The notes below the pieces were generated by a model. The model was not told the DNA's origin. It saw nothing but the letters and a program-made list of their open reading frames with translations, and searched no databases. Shown piece by piece: positions 1 to 11,759 of a stretch of DNA of 64,000 nt (within the stretch, counting starts at the first letter, position 1; every line of letters starts with the position of its first letter). The DNA is taken from positions 558,001 through 622,000 of the forward strand of contig CBDCPE010000004.1 in NCBI GenBank assembly GCA_965220055.1, given 5' to 3'. Source of the DNA: Bin87 sp965220055. GTDB taxonomy: Bacteria > Chloroflexota > Dehalococcoidia > Lucifugimonadales > UBA3495. The position numbers and the translations under genes are program-made.

Positions 1-401
1 CCGCCGAATGAGTGGCCCACGACAATGGCCGGCCCGTGTCCGGTGGCTCTGAGGAAGTTGCACCCGGCCACCAGATCCAGGGCACACTGCTGGATTTCGT
101 TGGGTTGCCGGTAATCCATGCGAAGGGACGTGATTCCCTGGCCGGTCAGTTCCTCGGCAAGCTCCGCGTACAGTCCGGTGCCGGGCCCGCCGAATCCGCC
201 TCGCGCTCCGCAGACCCAGACCACGGCTTTCGTCGTCTCCTCCGCGGCGTGGAGGATGGCCGGAATGTCGCCCCGGTTGGTGCAGATCATCAGACCCTGA
301 CCGGCTTCCCCCTCGTGGGGCGGGCCGACCATCACCTTCTCGATCATCATGCCGATGCGGTTTTCCGGTTGTTGCTCGCCCGAGCCGGATGGAGTGGACA
401 T
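1..401 (-). CDS. alpha/beta hydrolase, partial (runs off the window)
   Basis: Reading leftward from ATG at 401, an open frame continues to base 1 without a stop. The product (about 133 residues visible) has an N-terminal sheet region rich in Val/Trp (KAVVWVCGARGGFGGPG, the oxyanion-hole side) and ends in the nucleophile elbow GHSFGG, so the catalytic Ser lies at the window edge; the acid and His would lie outside. An AAAGGCGG ribosome site sits about 7 bases before the ATG. It is divergent from the FAD dehydrogenase at 594, with 192 bp between them, which should hold both promoters. Substrate cannot be inferred. The forward open frame over the same bases is a shadow. Confidence 0.8.
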   Translation of the reverse strand, partial: MSTPSGSGEQQPENRIGMMIEKVMVGPPHEGEAGQGLMICTNRGDIPAILHAAEETTKAVVWVCGARGGFGGPGTGLYAELAEELTGQGITSLRMDYRQPNEIQQCALDLVAGCNFLRATGHGPAIVVGHSFG

Positions 402-593
402 ATCGCCGCCTTTCGTGGGTCGAATGGTTGCGCCAATATAACACGGTCACCTCCCGGGATACGGCCGGACGACGGCGCGAACCCAGGCGGGCAGAATGCG
501 CGTGCTATACTGCCGGCTAGGCGCTTGCGCCCTGCTTTGCTACTCAAAATCGTCCGCTACGGGACGGTTTGGGTCACTTGGGAGGAACCTTAG

Positions 594-3521
594 ATGGCGA
601 CGGTAATGGAGCGCAGGATTCGAGGCCGCGAACGCCAGGAGATTGCCGATGAGCTGAGCCAGCGCGTGGACGGCGAGGTCCGTTTCGACCCCCACTCCCG
701 TCTGCTCTACAGCACCGACGCCAGCATCTACCAGATGGAGCCCGTGGGGGTGGTCATACCCCGCTCCGCTGCCGACGTGCAGGCGGTGGTCGAATTCGCC
801 GCCCGCGAGGGCATTCCCGTGCTGCCAAGATCCGGCGGCACCAGCCTGGCCGGCCAGACCGTGAACCACGCCATCGTCCTCGACTTCAGCAAGTACCTGA
901 ACAATGTCTTGGAAGTGAACCCGGAGGAGCAATGGGCCCGTGTCCAGCCCGGCATCATCCTAGACCAGCTCACCCGTCAGATGGGACCCCACGGCCTCCA
1001 GTACGCTCCCGATCCCACCACCGCCAACCGGGCCTGCGTCGGCGGCGGCATCGGCAACAACACCTGCGGCGCCCACTCCGTCATCTACGGCAAGACCCTG
1101 GACCATATCCAGGAGTTGGACGTCGTCCTATCCGATGGCTCCACGGCCCACTTCGGCCAACTCACCCCATCGGAGCTGGAGTCCCGCCTCAGCGCCAGCG
1201 GCCTGGAGGGCGACATCTACCGCGGCGTCCTGCGCATCGCCCGCGAGCAGAAGGACGAGATCGACCGCACCTACGCCAAGATCCAGCGCCGCGTCAGTGG
1301 CTACAACCTGGATGAGTTCATCCTCGACGACGCCCGCCGCGGCGGTCCGGTGAACCTGGCCCGCATGGTCGTCGGCTCCGAGGGAACTCTGTGCGTGGTC
1401 ACCGAGGCCAAGGTCAACCTCGTTCCCCGGCCCACCATGACCTCCCTTTCCGTACTCCACTTCCGCTCCATCTTCGACGCGTCAGAGGCAACGACACGCG
1501 TGTTGCAGCACCAGCCGTCTTCCATCGAGCTCATCGACAAGATGGTCCTTGACCGCAGCCGCGACGCCCTGGGCGCAACGCGGCTTCCCTCCTTCGTAGA
1601 GGGCGATCCCGGCGCCATGCTCATAGTCGAGTTCTACGGTGAAACGGAAGGCGAATTGACCGCCCAGATGGACGGTCTCAAGGCCGACATCGGCCTCGCC
1701 TATGCCTGCGTCAACATCCTCGACCGCGCCGGTCAGGCCGCCGTCTGGAACTTGCGCAAGGGCGGCCTCGGCCTCCTCATGAGCACCCGCGGCGACGCCA
1801 AGCCCATCCCCTTCGTGGAAGACCCCGCCGTGGACCCGTCGGTCATGGGCGAGTTCGTCCGCCGCTTCGACGAAATTGTTACCGAGCACGGCACCACCGC
1901 CGGCTACTACGGCCACGCCTCCGTGGGTTGCCTCCACATCCGCCCCCTCATCAGCCTGAAGAACCAGGACGGCATCGACAAGATGGTCTCCATCGGCGAG
2001 GCGGTCTCCGACCTGATCAAGGAGTTCGGCGGCTCCATGAGCGGCGAGCACGGCGACGGCATCGTTCGCGGCGTCTGGACCCGCAAGATGTTCGGAGACC
2101 AGATTTACAACGCCTTCCGTGAGCTCAAGCAGACCTGGGATCCCCAGGGCATCATGAACCCGGGCAAGATTATCGACACGCCGCCCATGACCGAAAACCT
2201 GCGCTACGGTGTCGCCTACCAGCCCATGGCGCTGGACACCACGCTGGACTTCTCCGCGGATTTCGGCTTCGCAGGTGCCGTGGAGATGTGCAACGGCATG
2301 GGCGCCTGCCGCAAGCTGGACGGCACCATGTGCCCGTCCTTCATGGCCACCCGCGACGAGGAACACTCGACACGAGGCCGCGCCAACCTGCTCCGCGCCG
2401 CCCTGTCCGGCCGCATGCCCGACGGCGCCGAGAGCTCCATCACCGACCACCGCCTCCACCAGGCTCTTGACCTCTGCCTGGAGTGCAAGGCCTGCAAGGC
2501 CGAGTGCGAGTCGGGCGTGGACATGGCCAAGCTCAAGTACGAGTTTCTGGATCACTACCAGAAGGAACACGGCGTGCCCCTGCGTTCCCGCATCTTCGCC
2601 AACATCAACGGCTTGAACAAGCTGGGGAGTCGGTACGCGCCCATAACCAACTGGCTCGCGGGTTCACCACTGGGCCGCTCCTTGGCATCGACCTTCCTCG
2701 GCATCAGCCCTAAGCGTCAGCAGCCGGCCTTTGCGTCCCGCTCGTTGCCGGACTGGTTCGCGCGGCGGGGGCAGAACGGCCATGCCGAGGCCAAATACGG
2801 CACGGTGGCGCTCTACAACGACACCTTCATGAACTACAACTACCCCGAAATCGGCATCGCCGCCGTCGAGGTGCTGGAGGCTGCCGGCTATCGGGTGGAA
2901 CTGGTCAACGGCGGCTGCTGCGGGCGTCCAATGATCTCCAAGGGCCTGCTGGACCAGGCCCGCGACCAGGCCCGTTCCAACATTGACGCACTGTACGCCT
3001 ACGCCAGCCAGGGCGTCCCTATCGTCGGCTGCGAACCCAGCTGCCTGCTGACCCTGCGGGATGAGTACCCAGAGTTCGTTGGCGATGATCGCGCCAAAAC
3101 CGTTGCCGAACGCTCATTCCTGATCGACGAATTCCTCACCAGCGCCCAAGCCGAAGGCCGCTTGGACTTGCAGTTCTCTGACCTGGAGAAGCAGGTCATG
3201 TTCCACGGCCACTGTCACCAGAAAGCCATGGCGGGTACGGCCAGTTCGATGTCCGTCTTGGGAATGCCGCCCGGCTATCAGGCCGAGCTGATCAACGCCG
3301 GCTGCTGCGGGATGGCCGGCTCCTTCGGATTTGAGAAGGAACACTACGACATCTCCATGCAGATCGGCGGACTGTCCCTGTTCCCCGCCATCGCCGCCAA
3401 GCCGGACGCCGAGGTAGCGGTCATGGGCGTGTCATGCCGCCAGCAGGTGGAACACGGAGCGGGCCGACGGGCTCGGCACCTTATCGAGGTATTGCGCGAC
3501 GCGGTTGTATTGTCGGAATGA
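594..3521 (+). CDS. FAD-binding/4Fe-4S oxidoreductase, YdiJ (D-2-hydroxyglutarate dehydrogenase) type
   Basis: A 975-aa fused dehydrogenase. Domains in order: FAD_binding_4 (about residues 45-280, with PRSGGTSLAGQT near 78-90 and GGGIGNNTCGA near 149), FAD-oxidase C-terminal domain (about 280-540, with MSGEHGDGIVRG), a dicluster ferredoxin module (CNGMGAC near 565, CLECKACKAEC near 628) and two CCG cysteine-rich domains (GGCCGRP near 774, HCHQK near 873, GCCGMAGS near 902). This is the E. coli YdiJ architecture and close to its length; that family oxidises D-2-hydroxy acids and passes electrons to the membrane chain. GGGAGGAACC precedes the ATG. Its TGA abuts directly on the stop codon of the convergent CARDB gene. 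The exact substrate (D-2-hydroxyglutarate, D-lactate or glycolate) is inference. Confidence 0.88.
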   Translation: MATVMERRIRGRERQEIADELSQRVDGEVRFDPHSRLLYSTDASIYQMEPVGVVIPRSAADVQAVVEFAAREGIPVLPRSGGTSLAGQTVNHAIVLDFSKYLNNVLEVNPEEQWARVQPGIILDQLTRQMGPHGLQYAPDPTTANRACVGGGIGNNTCGAHSVIYGKTLDHIQELDVVLSDGSTAHFGQLTPSELESRLSASGLEGDIYRGVLRIAREQKDEIDRTYAKIQRRVSGYNLDEFILDDARRGGPVNLARMVVGSEGTLCVVTEAKVNLVPRPTMTSLSVLHFRSIFDASEATTRVLQHQPSSIELIDKMVLDRSRDALGATRLPSFVEGDPGAMLIVEFYGETEGELTAQMDGLKADIGLAYACVNILDRAGQAAVWNLRKGGLGLLMSTRGDAKPIPFVEDPAVDPSVMGEFVRRFDEIVTEHGTTAGYYGHASVGCLHIRPLISLKNQDGIDKMVSIGEAVSDLIKEFGGSMSGEHGDGIVRGVWTRKMFGDQIYNAFRELKQTWDPQGIMNPGKIIDTPPMTENLRYGVAYQPMALDTTLDFSADFGFAGAVEMCNGMGACRKLDGTMCPSFMATRDEEHSTRGRANLLRAALSGRMPDGAESSITDHRLHQALDLCLECKACKAECESGVDMAKLKYEFLDHYQKEHGVPLRSRIFANINGLNKLGSRYAPITNWLAGSPLGRSLASTFLGISPKRQQPAFASRSLPDWFARRGQNGHAEAKYGTVALYNDTFMNYNYPEIGIAAVEVLEAAGYRVELVNGGCCGRPMISKGLLDQARDQARSNIDALYAYASQGVPIVGCEPSCLLTLRDEYPEFVGDDRAKTVAERSFLIDEFLTSAQAEGRLDLQFSDLEKQVMFHGHCHQKAMAGTASSMSVLGMPPGYQAELINAGCCGMAGSFGFEKEHYDISMQIGGLSLFPAIAAKPDAEVAVMGVSCRQQVEHGAGRRARHLIEVLRDAVVLSE

Positions 3522-4429
3522 TTACCGCACCAGCGCACCCGCTTCAGGGCAAAGTATCGGGCGCGGCTGGCTCTCCTCGATAACCTTTTGGTATCGTGCG
3601 CATTCCCAGGCGGAGATCTGGGCTGAACGCCACTGCCAGTACATCCTGGCTGAGTCGTATTTCCCGCCCATCGGCCTCGGCGCCACGCCCATTTGTAACT
3701 CCGTTGCCGGGCTGATCAGGCCGTCAACCGGAGATTGAACGCCGCCAGTGACTTGGATTGCATCCGAGTATTGCGGTGTGGCCCGCAGGATTGTCCTTGA
3801 GGTCCGGTCAGCAAAAACTGCGGGTTGGGCGCCGTCGCCAAACCCCACGGTGATGTCGCGGTCGGTCAGCAAGCGAACTTGCACTTGATCCGAATAGTCG
3901 TTGTCAGGGTCCGTGTCGTATTCCGTGTCAACTCGAACCATCAAGTCGTACTTGCCCACAGGGTACCGCAGCGTTTTCCAGATGAACTCCACGTCTTTGA
4001 ATTCGCCTGGCTCCAGGCTCACGCTTTGCTCGTACATCGTATCGCGGTCGGTTTCATTCAACAGAGTCACGGTGCCTCGGCTCGCATACGGCCCCAAGTT
4101 CCGTACCATGGCGGTGATCTGAACCCAGTCGCCCTTTACGATCGGGTACAACGCATCTGGCGGCTGGAAATCGACCACCGCAAAATCAGCCGTGGGCGGT
4201 AGCAGTTCGATCACGAAATCGCGTACTGCGCCCGCCATCCCCACTATTACCACCCGGAAGATGTGATCCCCAGGCTCATATCTGCTGGTTCGCCACGTGA
4301 ACGACGCTGAGCCAATTGCCCCTGCCGCCACGCGAGGCCTGCGGGTTTCCGGTTGCTTGCCCCCAGAAGGGAAGTACAACGTAACCGGGATACTGGAGGT
4401 AACCAGCCCATCGTTGCGCACGCTAACCG

Positions 4430-5705
4430 TGATGGCTACCGGTTCGCCCACCACGGGAGATTTGGGGCTCCACGATATTTCCACGATTGCAGCTATCAGT
4501 TGGGCAGAAATGAGTCTGATCTGGATCGTGGCGGATGTGTCCAGCTCTGTAGTGTTGTACTCCGCTAGGAGCGTAACTGTCAGAATATGAACGCCTATGT
4601 CATAGTTGGCAGTCTTCAACGTGAACTCGACCCGTGCGATTTCTCCTGGCTCAACTCGTGGTGACTTGCGCTCCGGCTTCTTTTCGTTAGAGGGAAATGT
4701 AAGCTGCACCGGGACTTCCAGGGCGGAAGGACCGTTGTTGATCACATCTACCCATATCTTCACGGCCTGACCTTTGACAGCCGTATCGGCAGGGTCGGAA
4801 CCGATGCCCAAGATAGCGACGTTCACGATGGGCGGCAGCAGCTCGATCTCAAACCGCTGCGCCGAGGGAGGATCGCTAGCCACTTCCACTCGAAAATGGT
4901 GCATGCCGGGTTTATAGCGGCTGGTACGCCAAGTGAAAGAAGCCGAGCCAACAGCCCCAGGTTCCACGCGCGGCCGCCGGGTTTCGGGTTGTTTTCCATT
5001 CGATGGAAAATGCAAGGTTACTGGGATATTGGTAGAAATCCGGCCATCATTCCGTAAGGTCACGGTTATGGTGACCGGCTCACCCACCACGGGAGATTTG
5101 GGGCTCCACGATATTTCCACGATTGAAGCTATCAGTTGGGCAGAAATGAGTCTGATCTGGATCGTGGCCGATGTGTCCAGCTCTGTAGTGTTGTACTCCG
5201 CTAGGAGCGTAACTGTCAGGATGTGAACGCCTATGTCATAGTTGGCAGTCTTCCACGTGAACTTGACCCGTGCGATTTCTCCTGGCTCAATTTGTGTTGA
5301 CTTGCGCTCCGGCTTCTTCTCGTCAGACGGAAACGAAAGCTGCACCGGGGCTTCCAGGGCGGACGGACCGTTGTTGATCACGTCTACCCAGATCTTCACG
5401 GCCTGACCTTTAACGGCCGTATCGGCAGGGTCGGAACCGATGCCCAAGATAGCGACGTTCACGATCGGCGGCAGCAGCTCGATCTCAAACCGTTGCGACG
5501 ACGGTGGATCGCTAGCCACCTCTGCTCGGAAATCGTGTATGCCAGGTTCATAACGGCTGGTACGCCAAGTGAAAGAAGCCGAGCCGACAGCGCCGGGTTC
5601 CACGCGTGGCCGCCGGGTTTCGGGTTGTTTTTCATTCGATGGGAAATGCAAGGTTACTGGGATATTGGTAGAAACCCGGCCATCATTCCGTACGGTCACG
5701 GTTAT
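4430..5705 (-). repeat. recent tandem duplication of a two-domain CARDB unit (about 636 bp)
   Basis: Blocks about 636 bp apart are nearly identical at DNA level, for example the GGCTGGTACGCCAAGTGAAA stretch near 4919 and again near 5555, and the CACCACGGGAGATTTGGGGC block near 4450 and 5088. Other CARDB repeats in the same gene are alike only at protein level. The unit encodes two CARDB domains (about 212 aa), so the array grows by duplication of domain pairs. Confidence 0.75.
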
Positions 5706-8700
5706 GGTGACCGGCTCACCTACCCGCGGGGATTCCGGACTTACGACAACGTCCACGATTGTGTCAATTACTACCAACGGTGTGAGCAAAAACCGGAGTT
5801 CCGCGGACGTTGGTCCGAGCGTGACGTTGTCGCGGAGCAGGATCGTTGCCCGCAAAATATGAACGCCGACACCGTAGTTCGACGTTTTCCAGTCGAAGGA
5901 GACCCTCGCGATACCGCCGGGATCGACTCGCGGCGACCTGGTCTCAGGACGTTTGCCGGCGGACGGGAAAGCAAGCTGAACCGGAACATTGATGGCAGCC
6001 GGTCCGTCGTTGCGGACCTCGATCCAAACTTCAACGGTTTCGCCCACCATTGCGGTGTCGACCGGGTACGCACCGATGCCTACGATTGCCACGTCGATCA
6101 CGGTCGGTAACAAATCCACTGTGAAGGGCCGAACCGGAGAGCCTACCGCGGCCAGTTCAACCAGAAACTGTTGCGCCCCCGCCGCGTAATCGCTGGTGAG
6201 CCAGTCGAACGTAACTGCCACGATCTCTCCCGGGTCCAAGCGCGGGCTCCTGGTTTCTGGCTGCTTGTCGCCTGACGGGAAGTGCAGGGTGATCGGGATG
6301 TTGGCCGCAATCGGTCCTTCGTTTCGCACCGTGACCGTAATGGTCACTGGCTCGCCAACCGACGGATTTTCAGGATTGGCCAAAACATCCAAGATGGTTG
6401 CCGTGATGAGCAACTGCCTGAGCACGAACTGCAGCTCGACAGCGGTTTGTCCAGTTGCAACGTTGTGCTCCCCAGGCACGTTGGCCGTCAACGTGTGCTC
6501 GCCGATATCGTAATTTCGGGTTTTCCAAGTGAACTGAGCAATTTCAGTCGTCTTTGGCAAGACGGAAGGACTGCGCATTTCGGAAGACTTGGTTTCCGAT
6601 GGAAAATGTAACACTATCGGCACGTTGACGGTGGCCGGACCATTGTTCTGCACCTCCACCTCGATGGCTATCTCTTCACCCTGCATCGCTGTCTCTTCAG
6701 GCGATGTACGGATGCCGACTATCTCCGCGTCAATGTGCAATATGATATCAACATTGGCAATCGCGATGTCACCGTAGACTTCCGATGAAACCCCCAATTT
6801 CAGCACGTGCTGTCCCAGCATGTTGGTAGAGGCCGGGACACGCCAGGCAATCTGCTCGGCAGATTGACCATCTGACGCTAACTCGTTGAGGGTTTTCGTG
6901 ACTGTCGGTTCTGAAGCATCGTCTACATATAGTTCTAGGGTTAGAGAAAGGGCTACCTCGCTGTTGTTTTGAATCGTCGCATTTATCGTGGCTTGGTCTC
7001 CCAGGACCAGAACATCGGGAGAAACCACGACGCTCGTCATCTCTACATTCACCGCCGGACCCGAGCGATTGATCTCAACGGTTCCGGTGTTGTTTTCTGG
7101 AGACTCATCTCTCGCCGCTGAGAGTAATACTTCAATGGTATGAGCGCCGGGCGTCACATCCCCTACCGGCACTGCAAGATTTTCTGTTTTAGATTGACCC
7201 GCCGGTATTACCATCGTGTGCCGGTACAGTTCTTGCTGTTCTGTTCCGTCCTTCGGCTCCAAGAGGAACCGGATAGTGGCCGGTTCGGTTGCCGGTCCGT
7301 CATTAGCCACTTCAACGGTGACTTCGATGGTATCGGCGGTGAACGGCAAAGTAGCCTGGAGAGGATGAACTGATGCCAGTCGAAGATCCACCACTCCAAA
7401 TTCCGGCTCAGTAAGCGTCTGGTTTATGCTTACTTTGTCGTCTTTTTGTTCCCCCAAATGCAAAACAATTTCGTCAGGATGTACGATATTAATCCGGTCT
7501 GTTGATGCTTCCGCGTTATTGGCTTCGTTGACGTCCACGAAGTCGCTTGGGCTAACTATCGTGGTTGCGACGCCGATTGTTCCGTCGCTCAAGGCGGGCA
7601 GTGTTGGAATGATCCACGCGATTTCGCCCTCTGCCTTGGCACCGAACGGGACGACGCAATGCGAAAAACAGAGTGCGCTGGCATCGTTGACCGCTTGGTC
7701 TTCGGGCCCGTTCATAGTGAGCGCAAGCGTGATGTCTGTCTGGCAGCTGAAATTGTAGACCCGGTAGGCGACCCTCAAATTCTCGCCGACGTAGTAGTTC
7801 GGAGGGGATCGTTTTTGACCGGCGAGATCCCTGATGTCAGTGACTTTGACCCTGACATCCTCGACACAGCCGTCTGCCTCTTCAATGCCGTCGAATGCGG
7901 ACCGGAAGAGCTCGATTTCCAGAAGATCCTCGTTGTCGTCGGTAGTAGTGTCCTCGGGTAGTTCCGCGGCCGCTTTCAGCGTATGCGTTCCGACGCTTTC
8001 GCCAGTGGAGTCCCACTGCAGCACCACCTCTGAACTGGATCCAGGCGCAATGAGAGACGATGTTCCCGTTGACGCCGCCGTCGTCTGTTGTAGCTGCCCG
8101 ACCAGGTATAGTCCGACTGGTACCCTGACTGGAGCCTCCCCATGGTTGGTGACCGTTGCAACCACTTCCAACGTTTGACCGATGGCTGCCACGTTGCGAT
8201 TGATAATCGCCGCTGTGAGTTCCACGGCTATCACAGGCGCCCGGAGAGCCACGGTAAGCAGCGCTGCGTCGTTTGAATCACCGTTGTGGTCCGGAACGCT
8301 TGCAACGATTTTCAGTTGGTGATCGCCGAGTTCAATGTCGGTCGTATCCCATTCCAGGCTTGTCTCGATGGTTTCGCCAGCCAGGATCGACTCGATCGTT
8401 GCAGTGCCGCTCGCCTGCTCCGAAGTCCTAACATACAGATCAACCGCTACGTCGGTGACCTCGGTACCGCTCTCGTTGAGCACCTGTACATTGATGGTAA
8501 CGGACGACGCTGCCAGGTTGTCTGTCGACGCTGGGATTGCTGATGACAACGCTATGGGATTGCGAAGATCAATGTTGACCCATTGGCTGTCGTCTCTATC
8601 CGGGTCCTGACCATCCGCACCGGCGGCGACGAGGAGGTCAAACACGTCCACATCCCGGCCCGACGTGTCCCATTCGATGGTCGCGTCGGCCGTGCTGCCG

Positions 8701-10041
8701 GTTGCAACGGATGAAATCGTCGCAGAACCAAGCGCTCCGTCCACGTTGGGTTCGTATAGGCCAACCGTCAAGTTCGCCAGTTGGCCGCTACCGACGTTTT
8801 CAACTTGAGCAGTAAACTCGATGTTGTCACCGACGATCGCGACGGCGTTTTGTGGGGAAGCGCTTTTGAGCACCAACCAGTTTCGTATCTCGATGCTCGC
8901 TGAGACGGAGTTGTTTGTCTCATCTGTATCCCCAGATGTGGTCGCCACGATCAAAATGTCGTAGTCGCCGACATTCGCGTCCGCCGTGGCCCATGTCAGT
9001 GTGCCTGATGTCGATTCATCTACGGCCAACGTCGCTACATTTGCAGTCGCCGTAGCTTCTTCCTCCTCTTGGTCGTCAGTTCCGTCGGCAGTCGTATCCT
9101 CTGTCGTCTGATCCTGGCCGACTTCAGTGACATAGAGACTGATTTGCACCTCGCCCGTGTCGTTTTCTCCCGAGTTAGTGACGGTAAACGGCACACTCAC
9201 GGAGTTGCCGCTGACCGCTGAAGAAGCAATGGGGCTGGTCAAGCTCAACTCCACGTCCACCGGATCATGCAGGATGAGGGACGCAGTCACGCTGTCATTG
9301 GTTGAATCGTCGTCGTCGGCAACTGTTGCAACCGCGCGCAGGCTGTAGGTCCCGGCTTCAACGTCATCTGTATCCCACGAGATCGTGACGGTGGCTGTCC
9401 CTCCCGCAGCGATGGTGGCAGCAGTTGCAGAGCCCAATGCTTCCGTATCGTCCCCTTTGTACAACGAAACGGTGGGAGCAATTGCGATGTCACCGTCATT
9501 TTTGAGCGAGATGGTGAAGTCAACTGTATCACCAATGACCGCTTCAGTTGACGACGCTTGCACCCCGTTAACAGCGACGTCCGTGGAGGGCTCTCGAAGG
9601 GTCACTGTGACCGTCTTGCTATCATTGGCAGAGTTGCCGTCCCCCTCCGATGCAGCCAGTACGCGCAGATTGTGTGCTCCCGCTTCTGCCTCGTCGGTGT
9701 CCCACGAGAGCGTCACCGTGCTCTCGCCGTCGGCCGCGAGGGCCGAAACCGTGGTTGAATCCAGCTCGTCCGTCTCGTCGCCATGGTCGAGGGTAACCGT
9801 GGCGTCGGTTTCGGAGTCGCCCTCGTTGCTGATGGTGACGGTGAAATCAATGTCATCCCCAATCAACGCCGCCGTCTTGGACGCCGTGACCGATTTGACG
9901 GCGATGTCCACCGAAGACACCTCATTGACGATGTTTATGGCGTCAGCTGAGGTATCGCTGTTATTGCTCGTATCGGCGTCGCTGAAGTCCGACGGCGCGT
10001 CGATAGTTACCGTGGCAACCACCTTCTCCCCGGTTGCATTG

Positions 10042-11759
10042 GCCCGATCCACCGAAGGGATGCGGTTCTAGCGTTGACGTGAGGGATGATGGGTAAGAAA
10101 GGCGAACGAGCCCGGCCCGATCGCCAATAGATGTGGTTCAGGGCGGTCGGTGGCGGCCACGCCAGTGGCAATGTGGCGGCCCGCAGTGGCGGCGGCAGGC
10201 GAAAACGGCCAGGCGGCATGCCGGAAGTGGCGCTGGCGGGCTGGTCTGGCATGGGTCGGCGGGACAGCCCCCGGGGCTGCCCGGTGGACGGATCGGGCGC
10301 CGACGGCGCGTCGTCAGGCTGGTAGGGGAACGGCGCGCACTCGGGCCAGGGCGTGAGTGAACTGGTTTTCCCAGGGCCAGTGTTGGGGCAGATGCAGGGT
10401 GAGGCGACGGGCCTTGCGGGTGATGCGTCCGGCGAGGGAGAAGAAGCGTCGCCGCAGGGTCTTGGTGGTAACCACCAGCTCGCCCAGGCCGATGCGCGCC
10501 GTCCAGCGAGCCAGATTGTGGGCCATGACCTGCACCGCCAGCCAGGCGGCGTTGGCGGGGAAGCGTCCCGAGGGAAGATGATTGAGGCCCACGCCGTACT
10601 TCAGGTCGCGGATGGCGTTCTCGATCTCGGCATGGCGGCGGTGGTCGGCCTCCAGTTCCAGAGTGTCCCCCTCCCGGTCGGTGATGCAGGCGTGATAGCT
10701 GTAGTCGGTAAGCAGCGCCAGTTGGGAACCAGGCGCGGGCTGCACTCTGCGTACGATGAGCCGCGTTGGCGCGGCGTCGGGCTCATGCTGGAAGGGTGTG
10801 TATTCAGTCTCGGCCACGTCGGCAGCGCCGTCCATCCAGTAAGGGATGGCTGTCCAGTCCTTCTCGGGTATGGCCTCGATGAGATTGCGCAGGCTTTGGT
10901 GCTGGCGGATGGTGATGGAGTAGCGGACGTCCATCTTGCGGCAGACGGCGACCATGGCGTGGGTGTAGAAGCCGCTGTCGGCGCGGACGGTGAGTTGTCC
11001 CGTGGCTCCGGCGTAGCGCACCCGGCCCACCGTCTCCCGCAGGAAGTGGTCCGCGCCCCGAGCGGTGTTGGCCCGACCCTGGCGCAGCCGCACCATCAGC
11101 ACGTCGCCGGTGTCCGCGGCGACGGCCAGCAGCGGGTGATAGCCCCGCTGGCCGGTGTAGCCATGGCGACGGGCGCCCTCCTTGCCCAGTCCGTAGGTCT
11201 CGCAGACGGTGGAGTCCAGGTCGATGGTCAACGGCGCATCGCCCGGGCCCGCACCAGCAGCCCAGGCCCGAGCCAGGAACTCCCGGCTCACCCGATCCAG
11301 CTGGCGAACATGACCCCACCGGAAACTGCGTAGAAAGGTCCCCAGGGTGGACGGCGCTTTGACCACGCAGCCGATGGCGCTGGCCGTCCGGCCGGTGCGC
11401 AACACGTCGGCGTCGTCAATGCAGTCGCCGCCGGCCAGCGCCGACGCCACCAGGGTCAGCAGCTTGTCCCCCGGGTTGGCTCGACCCGGCGCATCTCCCA
11501 GGTCAACGTGGCGGTCCACCAGCTCACCCAGACCCAGATGGTGGGCCAGGGTGACCGGCAGGAGCAGTCCGGCATTGGCCACCAGACGGTGATCATCGAA
11601 GGCGACGTGGATGCGGTCGGGGCTGCCCAGTGGTAGCATCTAATGGGTGCTCCTCGTTTCGGGTCGGTTTCTTGTTTCAAAAACCATTATCCCAGAAGCC
11701 GGGAGCACTTTCTTACCCTTTCAACCCGCCCCGACACTCATCTCTTCGGTGGATTGGGG
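10042..11759 (-). mobile_element. IS1380-family insertion sequence inside the CARDB gene
   Basis: About 1718 bp. Ends are inverted: left reads GCCCGATCCACCGAAGGGAT, right (reverse complement) CCCCAATCCACCGAAGAGAT, and an inner GGGTAAGAAAG is also shared by both ends. Flanks show ATTG at 10038-10041 and 11760-11763, a 4-bp target duplication as known for IS1380 (a 5-bp reading ATTGG gives the same rejoined sequence). The element carries one transposase gene on the minus strand, the same direction as the interrupted host gene. Confidence 0.88.
10314..11639 (-). CDS. IS1380-family DDE transposase
   Basis: A 441-aa transposase of normal length for the family and without visible lesions. Catalytic acids fit DDE_Tnp_1: TIDLDSTVCETYG (about residue 135-150, first Asp), TVRADSGFYTHAM (about 215-225, second Asp) and HAEIENAIRDLKYG (about 335-350, Glu). 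A LAGITRKARRL basic tail follows. Intact appearance and perfect flanking duplication suggest recent, possibly still active, transposition. Confidence 0.92.
   Translation of the reverse strand: MLPLGSPDRIHVAFDDHRLVANAGLLLPVTLAHHLGLGELVDRHVDLGDAPGRANPGDKLLTLVASALAGGDCIDDADVLRTGRTASAIGCVVKAPSTLGTFLRSFRWGHVRQLDRVSREFLARAWAAGAGPGDAPLTIDLDSTVCETYGLGKEGARRHGYTGQRGYHPLLAVAADTGDVLMVRLRQGRANTARGADHFLRETVGRVRYAGATGQLTVRADSGFYTHAMVAVCRKMDVRYSITIRQHQSLRNLIEAIPEKDWTAIPYWMDGAADVAETEYTPFQHEPDAAPTRLIVRRVQPAPGSQLALLTDYSYHACITDREGDTLELEADHRRHAEIENAIRDLKYGVGLNHLPSGRFPANAAWLAVQVMAHNLARWTARIGLGELVVTTKTLRRRFFSLAGRITRKARRLTLHLPQHWPWENQFTHALARVRAVPLPA

Noticed and set aside
12..593. 193-codon forward frame at the window start
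   Set aside because: It lies antisense to the hydrolase with GHSFGG and has no motif; a GC-rich shadow.
1482..2570. Long reverse frame inside the FAD dehydrogenase
   Set aside because: Ala/Val/His-rich shadow; the forward frame carries all FAD and Fe-S motifs.
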